NCBI GenBank assembly: GCA_030770545.1
Contig: CM061107.1
Coordinates: forward strand, 10,219,001-10,283,000
Length of the DNA: 64,000 nt
Direction of reading: 5' to 3'
Source: Macropodus opercularis
Lineage: Eukaryota; Chordata; Actinopteri; Anabantiformes; Osphronemidae
The first letter of the stretch is position 1. Every line of letters begins with the position of its first letter. Positions 59,676-64,000 of the stretch are shown here, in pieces. Below the pieces are notes generated by a model. The model was not told the DNA's origin. It did no database searches and was given only the letters and a program-made list of their open reading frames with translations. The position numbers were made by a program, and so were the translations under genes.

Positions 59676-62600
59676 CTAGGGAGGTAAAAGCAGGCAAAAT
59701 GCAGTGTTGATAACAGGGGAGCAGCCACCTAAACTATTTACTACAAACACAAAGGCAAAGTGTCTTTAGTTCCATCTAATAACATTATCGTTGGGAGCGT
59801 TAGATGTTGTGTTGAACGCTACGGCTCGCTCACCCTTCGCTATCTAGCACGTCCTTGATGCTGGCCTTGGTGATGATGGCATCGTCACATTTGAACCACT
59901 GGTCCTTGTGCTGCCGTATGAAGGTGGTGTAATGCCCACTCTCTAGCGTCCCCTGGTGGTTCACCACAGCAAAAAGACTATATCTGTAACACACAGGAGG
60001 AGAAAGAGGAGAATGAATCCTTATTATCAGGGTGGCTGTCTGCAAGCATCAGGAGAATGACCCTAAACAGTAAATCCTCCACAGAATGGCTTAGAAAACC
60101 TCAACTCTTCCTATTGAGAGCCTTGACTTTCACCTTTGGAATCACCAAAGCTTTTTGCAATGAAGTAGGTCTACAATTCCTTCTGCATTTAATCTACAGC
60201 TGCAGCACATGCTTCCTTAGGTTATTGCTTCCTAAGACCATTCAGCAATAAAACACATTCTATTATTTTATCACTCTGTATTTTTAATAGGTGTGTTCAT
60301 TAAAGACTCAATAAAGTTCATCAACTTAGTATTATTGTGTCTGATATTGGGACTAGTGAAAATACAATGAAAACTTCAAAGAGATTTCTTTCAGTCAGGG
60401 GATAAGTGACAAACTGGTTCATTTCTAGACGGTCTTACTTGTTGTCATTGTTGATGGGGTCCACAGTCTGCTGGCACTGCCCATTCATCTTGCTTTCTTT
60501 ACTGAAACACACAGCGGAACAACTTAGTCACAACACAAACTTGGTGTCAGTTAACAGAGATACTTTCACATTCTCCAGTGTGTAAGTACAATACACTAGT
60601 TCATTAAGTGGTGTCGCCAAATAGGTTTCAGAAGGTCTTTTCACGGGCTAATACCAACCTACGACACTATGTATGTGACTCTATGGCTGAAACTGAAAAC
60701 AGGCTTTCCTTTCATTTCTCCAGTGTACTGTACTCACCTAGAGGCCATAAAAGGAGTCATATCCAGCTCCAACGGGAAGGAGACGTACGTCGTGATCTTT
60801 CGTCGCAGTTTGGCCGAGTGTTCAAACCTCTGTGAACACACGCCCGCGTTAGAACACTGCTATGATGGTCAGTAAACTCTAAATTAGCAGTCATTAAACT
60901 CGCTCCTACTTTGAGGTGAAAACAGGCCACGATGGGCAGCTTCTTCATGGTCAGCTGCTTTGTGGACTCCTGGTAACTATGGCAACCGCTGCACTTAATC
61001 TTTGCGCTGCTTCCAAGGTGCTCCGGTCTGGTGAACCTAAAACGGGAGAGGATGAGAGTTAATGCCCGTGTTCGTACGAGTTGATGCTGCTGCTCCCTGA
61101 GGTCACTGCTCTGTGGATTGGGGGGGGACAACTCACATTTCAGGGATCCAGGGTTTTAAACGCTATACAAAACGTGATGCGTTTTCTACAAAAGGTGTCC
61201 GTTTATACATGAAATCAACTCTGCCTTTGCTGTGTTCATTACCTGCGCAGACAGTCTGTAAGTGTTGTCGCTCCAGTGGTGTGACTTTCTCCATTAAACG
61301 CTGATCCATCTCCTCCGGGACTGAGGGGCCAGAATGGTGTTGAGGAGCCGGGCAGGTCCAGACTGATGTCCCAGAACGGGTCTATGGTTGTTGAAACGCC
61401 ACTGGAGGGAGGAGCGGAAATTATGTACATACCAGGTTTTGAAACTGCTAAAGTGTTTATATCTTTAAACGCTGTAGTTTACTGCTAAGTATCTAGTGCA
61501 ATGGGCACTAGATTCACCAGCATTTAAGATGTGCCTCTGCCTGCCTGCTGCATACACACTTATAGTAGGATTGTGCTAAAACAGTGGAAAAAAAAAAAGT
61601 GATTTTAAACTTACTACATAAAACTGAGCAAGCAGCGGTTCTGTCCACCAGGTGGAACCAAAGATAAACTTTTCAGACTGTCAAGGGTTTTCCTGTTGCT
61701 GCAGTGAAGCGTTTTTGTGTGTAACTGTGTGTGTAGTAGATGGTGCAATGTGTGCATGATGAAGGAGAGGCAAGGTGGAAGGGTCACTTCAGAGCAAGAT
61801 ACCAGATACCATGTATGTTCAACTTAATACACAGCAGGACTCTAGCTTAACATTGTTTTTGTTTTTTAACACAAGATATGGGGGATGTCTGATGATATTT
61901 CTGATTTCTGCTTCACACACACACTCTCTCACACACACACACTTACTGGCACACTTGACAGGTGACATCAGACTGCAGGCCTCCTGTGAAGATTTGATCG
62001 ATGATGCAGTTACAGTGATTCGGGTTGTTGGCTTTCTTCCCGTTGTCATCTGTGTGAATACGAGCACACACACAGTCACTAAATGCACTGGTGAGGAACT
62101 TTAGCGCTACTGTCATTGCTTATATGTTCTAGTGATGTCCAAAAGAACCTCATCTGTCATGTCAGCTTCTTCCTGTATATCTCTTTCTCTAATAGTCTCT
62201 CTTCTGTTAGTGTTTTGGAGCTAAATTGTGTGTCCATCTATGTGTACATGAAGATTTGACCTTTGCAGTGTCTGTGCAGAACGTCCAGCGCTGCAATGAG
62301 GAACTCATGTGCGTCCTGCTGCTCGTACCCAGCCAGGTGACGGGCGTGTGTCCATACCAGGTGGAGGAGGCGGAACGGGACGTGAGGTGAGCGATGGCCT
62401 GAGTAGAACTGGGGAGAGACAAAGTCTGCGAGTGAGAGGAAACCTTCAGCTGCACAAGCTCCGTTTCGAATGGTTAAAAACCATAATGAGCGGCCACCTC
62501 CTGGAACAGTTGTGACATCTCGCACACCAAGCAGGAGTTGCTCTGCATCTCGCACTTGTGCCGGTCGGACAGGAAGAAGTCGCGCAAGAGCGGAGTGTGC

Positions 62601-63854
62601 GTCAGCGCCTGGACGATGCAGTTCATGAAGCATGTGTTTCCCAGGTTTATCAGACCACGCAGACCTAAAAGTGGAGGAGAGAGAAAAGGTTGAAACAAAG
62701 AGGAAAACAATGAGTGGAGGACCGAGAGAAAGGGCTCAGTCTCATCTCAAAGCTGCAACGCTGTTGATGATGGACAACAAAAGACAAACCCACCGTTCAA
62801 TAACCTGATGGGCCTGAGGCAATGATAGACTGCATGCAGGGAAAGCCCTGTCAAATTACAGGAGCCCAAAAACACACACAGACAGGGAGTGAAGGCGGAA
62901 GTGAAGTGAAGAGAGGAGGAGAGGAGAGAGGAGAGAGGAGAGAGGCAACCCTCACAGATGAGCAGCCAGGCCTGTAATTTCCCTCACCTTAGACAGTGCC
63001 AGGGATGTTAATGGCGCTACAGCAGATCCCTGCAGGCTGCTGCAAGGTGTTAAACATATGCCAGCTCTCCTCGTTCTGCCACACACGGCTTCATTCAAGC
63101 TTTATCCCCAACAAAAGTCTTTTGTTTCTTTTTTTACTAACAAAAAATAATAATATTACATTTCTCTACACCAGCTTGTTTATGCAGAGAGATTGCGCCT
63201 AACTTTTGTCCTTCATCTCCAGCTCCAAGGCTGGCAAAAAAAAAAAAAAAAAAAAAAAAGAAGGAGGAAACCAACCAATAGTACAGTTGGACGTGATTCT
63301 CCTCCTCTTGGGGTTGTGGCGGAGCAGCTCCAGCTCTCTCTTGGTGGGCTCCCATGTTGAGTACTTCTCCCCTATACCTGCCACACGTGCACAAAACACA
63401 TATTTGCATTGTTCTTCTGTGTCAAGCTTGTTGGAAGGAAAAACCTACAACCGCAGAAAGTAACGTGACAAAGAATCTGAATTTAAACGGTAAAACGAAT
63501 TGCACAGTGGTGGCAGCAGCACCAGCGCAGTCATAATACAGTCAATAAATCTTACTTTTAACTCTAATCCTCCTTTTAAACTAAGTTTTAAGAAACAACA
63601 GTTGTGTTATTATGAAAGGTAGGAACTGACATTATTATGTTTGGTGAATTATGCTTTTACCTCTTAAGCAGGAGCTCAATGAGAAAAGCTGTTCGGCACA
63701 GCGGACCTACGTAGCCTAAGTGGCTTTGATGGTTACATACCTTGCATTTTCCAGGCTTTTCTTTGTTCCTCTTTGGCAATCTGTTCCATGTCTTTGTCAT
63801 AAATGTAGTCTTGGCACATAAAACAGTAAATCCCCCCATACAGCAGGTCAATAG
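59633..63854 (-). CDS. usp22: Ubiquitin carboxyl-terminal hydrolase 22 (partial, 11 exons)
   Basis: USP22 is the catalytic subunit of the SAGA deubiquitinase module, removing ubiquitin from histones H2B and H2A in the nucleus. Exons on the minus strand: 63854-63741, 63377-63276, 62664-62498, 62408-62261, 62049-61947, 61401-61243, 61036-60910, 60829-60738, 60501-60439, 59983-59834, 59675-59633. Each junction keeps phase and the translation follows human USP22 nearly residue for residue. Visible parts are the end of the ZnF-UBP domain (LYGGIYCFMCQDYIYDKDME), the catalytic Cys in NLGNTCFMN, the QQDAHEFL motif, zinc-ribbon cysteines (CHSYQES region and CNCIID), and the catalytic His in ESGHYTTF. 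The protein ends LLFYHKQFLEYE. The first exons lie beyond the right edge. The gene converges on tnfrsf13b. Confidence 0.97.
59834..59983 (-). CDS. usp22: usp22 exon: catalytic histidine
   Basis: Acceptor gtgttacag and donor GAAGG|gtgagc. It encodes YSLFAVVNHQGTLESGHYTT (active-site His) and FKCDDAIITKASIKDVLDSE. Confidence 0.96.
60439..60501 (-). CDS. usp22: usp22 exon (63 bp)
   Basis: Acceptor gtgtttcag and donor AACAA|gtaaga. It encodes KESKMNGQCQQTVDPINNDN, a variable insert in the USP fold. Confidence 0.93.
60738..60829 (-). CDS. usp22: usp22 exon: USP core
   Basis: Acceptor tgttcacag and donor TCTAG|gtgagt. It encodes RFEHSAKLRRKITTYVSFPL to DMTPFMAS. Confidence 0.95.
60910..61036 (-). 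CDS. usp22: usp22 exon: USP core
   Basis: Acceptor cccgttttag and donor CTCAAA|gtagga. It encodes FTRPEHLGSSAKIKCSGCHS to VACFHLK. Confidence 0.95.
61243..61401 (-). CDS. usp22: usp22 exon: USP core
   Basis: Acceptor cctccctccag and donor CGCAG|gtaatg. It encodes GVSTTIDPFWDISLDLPGSS to TTLTDCLR. Confidence 0.95.
61947..62049 (-). CDS. usp22: usp22 exon: zinc-ribbon cysteines
   Basis: Acceptor ttcacacag and donor CCA|gtaagt. It encodes DNGKKANNPNHCNCIIDQIF to TCQVC. Confidence 0.93.
62261..62408 (-). CDS. usp22: usp22 exon: QQDAHEFL motif
   Basis: Acceptor ctctccccag and donor AAAG|gtcaaa. It encodes FYSGHRSPHV through AGYEQQDAHEFLIAALDV. Confidence 0.95.
62498..62664 (-). CDS. usp22: usp22 exon: catalytic cysteine
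   Basis: Acceptor cactttttag and donor GAG|gtggcc. It encodes LRGLINLGNTCFMNCIVQAL (active-site Cys) to QLFQE. Confidence 0.95.
63237..63259. repeat. A23 homopolymer (T23 on usp22 strand)
   Basis: It lies 16 bp inside the usp22 intron that follows the 63276-63377 exon. Confidence 0.9.
63276..63377 (-). CDS. usp22: usp22 exon: linker
   Basis: Acceptor gtggcag and donor ATTG|gttggt. The donor has T at +3, which is unusual. It encodes GEKYSTWEPTKRELELLRHN to SNCTI. Confidence 0.9.
63741..63854 (-). CDS. usp22: usp22 exon: end of ZnF-UBP
   Basis: Acceptor cttgtcag and donor CAAG|gtatgt. It encodes IDLLYGGIYCFMCQDYIYDK to RKAWKMQ. It is entered with two bases, so at least one more exon lies upstream outside the window. 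Confidence 0.93.
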
Positions 63855-64000
63855 CTGACAAGACAAAAACAGGAGGAGGAAAAGGTAAGCAAATTAAAAC
63901 AATTACATGTAGAGGTTCAGGGAGAGTTTTGTGTTTGTTAGAGGGTAATAAATAGGTTTGTGCTCTCAATTAGCTGGGTGAACTGCTAACTGCTTTATCT

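Overview
This window reads as chromosomal DNA of a ray-finned (teleost) fish. It has AT-rich intergenic sequence with many CA/GT, AT and poly-C tracts. The genes are vertebrate, split by GT..AG introns. There is a decayed Tc1-type transposon of the kind common in fish, and no operons, bacterial signals or viral genes. Species cannot be named from the sequence alone.

Layout, left to right. (1) 1-32.4 kb, minus strand: the 5' part of slc39a11 (ZIP11 zinc transporter). A non-coding first exon and promoter lie at about 32.33-32.43 kb. Three coding exons lie at 31.3, 30.8 and 18.7 kb, joined in frame (36+13+53 residues). The leftmost 18.5 kb is intron 4 and holds no exon I can recognise. (2) 34.9-36.0 kb, plus strand: an intron-less rhodopsin-class peptide receptor of the somatostatin-receptor family (SSTR2/3/5-like), diverged in its TM7 signature. 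(3) 36-45 kb: mostly gene-poor, with two phase-compatible, coding-like candidate exons on the minus strand (41.2 and 37.6 kb) that I cannot name. (4) 45.4-49.2 kb, plus strand: sstr2. It has a CpG-rich probable first exon and a three-exon coding region of 382 residues ending in QTSI. (5) 49.2-55.8 kb: gene-poor, with repeats and several perfect stem-loops. (6) 55.9-57.98 kb, plus strand: tnfrsf13b (TACI), four coding exons, 251 residues, two cysteine-rich domains and one membrane span. (7) 58.0 kb to the right edge, minus strand: usp22, the SAGA deubiquitinase. Eleven coding exons are present, from the end of the zinc-finger region to the stop codon. The remaining 5' exons lie beyond the window.

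The genes are not a pathway. They are a syntenic block: SLC39A11 and SSTR2 are neighbours on human 17q, and TNFRSF13B and USP22 both lie at human 17p11.2. The two somatostatin-type receptors are probably ancient or local duplicates. tnfrsf13b and usp22 run tail to tail with poly(A) signals about 40 bp apart, so their 3' ends probably touch or overlap.

I found no convincing new multi-gene system. The most interesting unexplained items are: the divergent receptor beside sstr2; a near-perfect hairpin with 24-bp arms just upstream of the tnfrsf13b TATA box; a cluster of perfect stem-loops at 54.3-54.5 kb; an 84-nt stop-free in-frame intron in sstr2; poly-G tracts in the usp22 3' UTR; and the unnamed minus-strand candidate exons. 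All exon limits come from reading splice signals and reading frame by eye, guided by remembered family sequences. No alignment was run.
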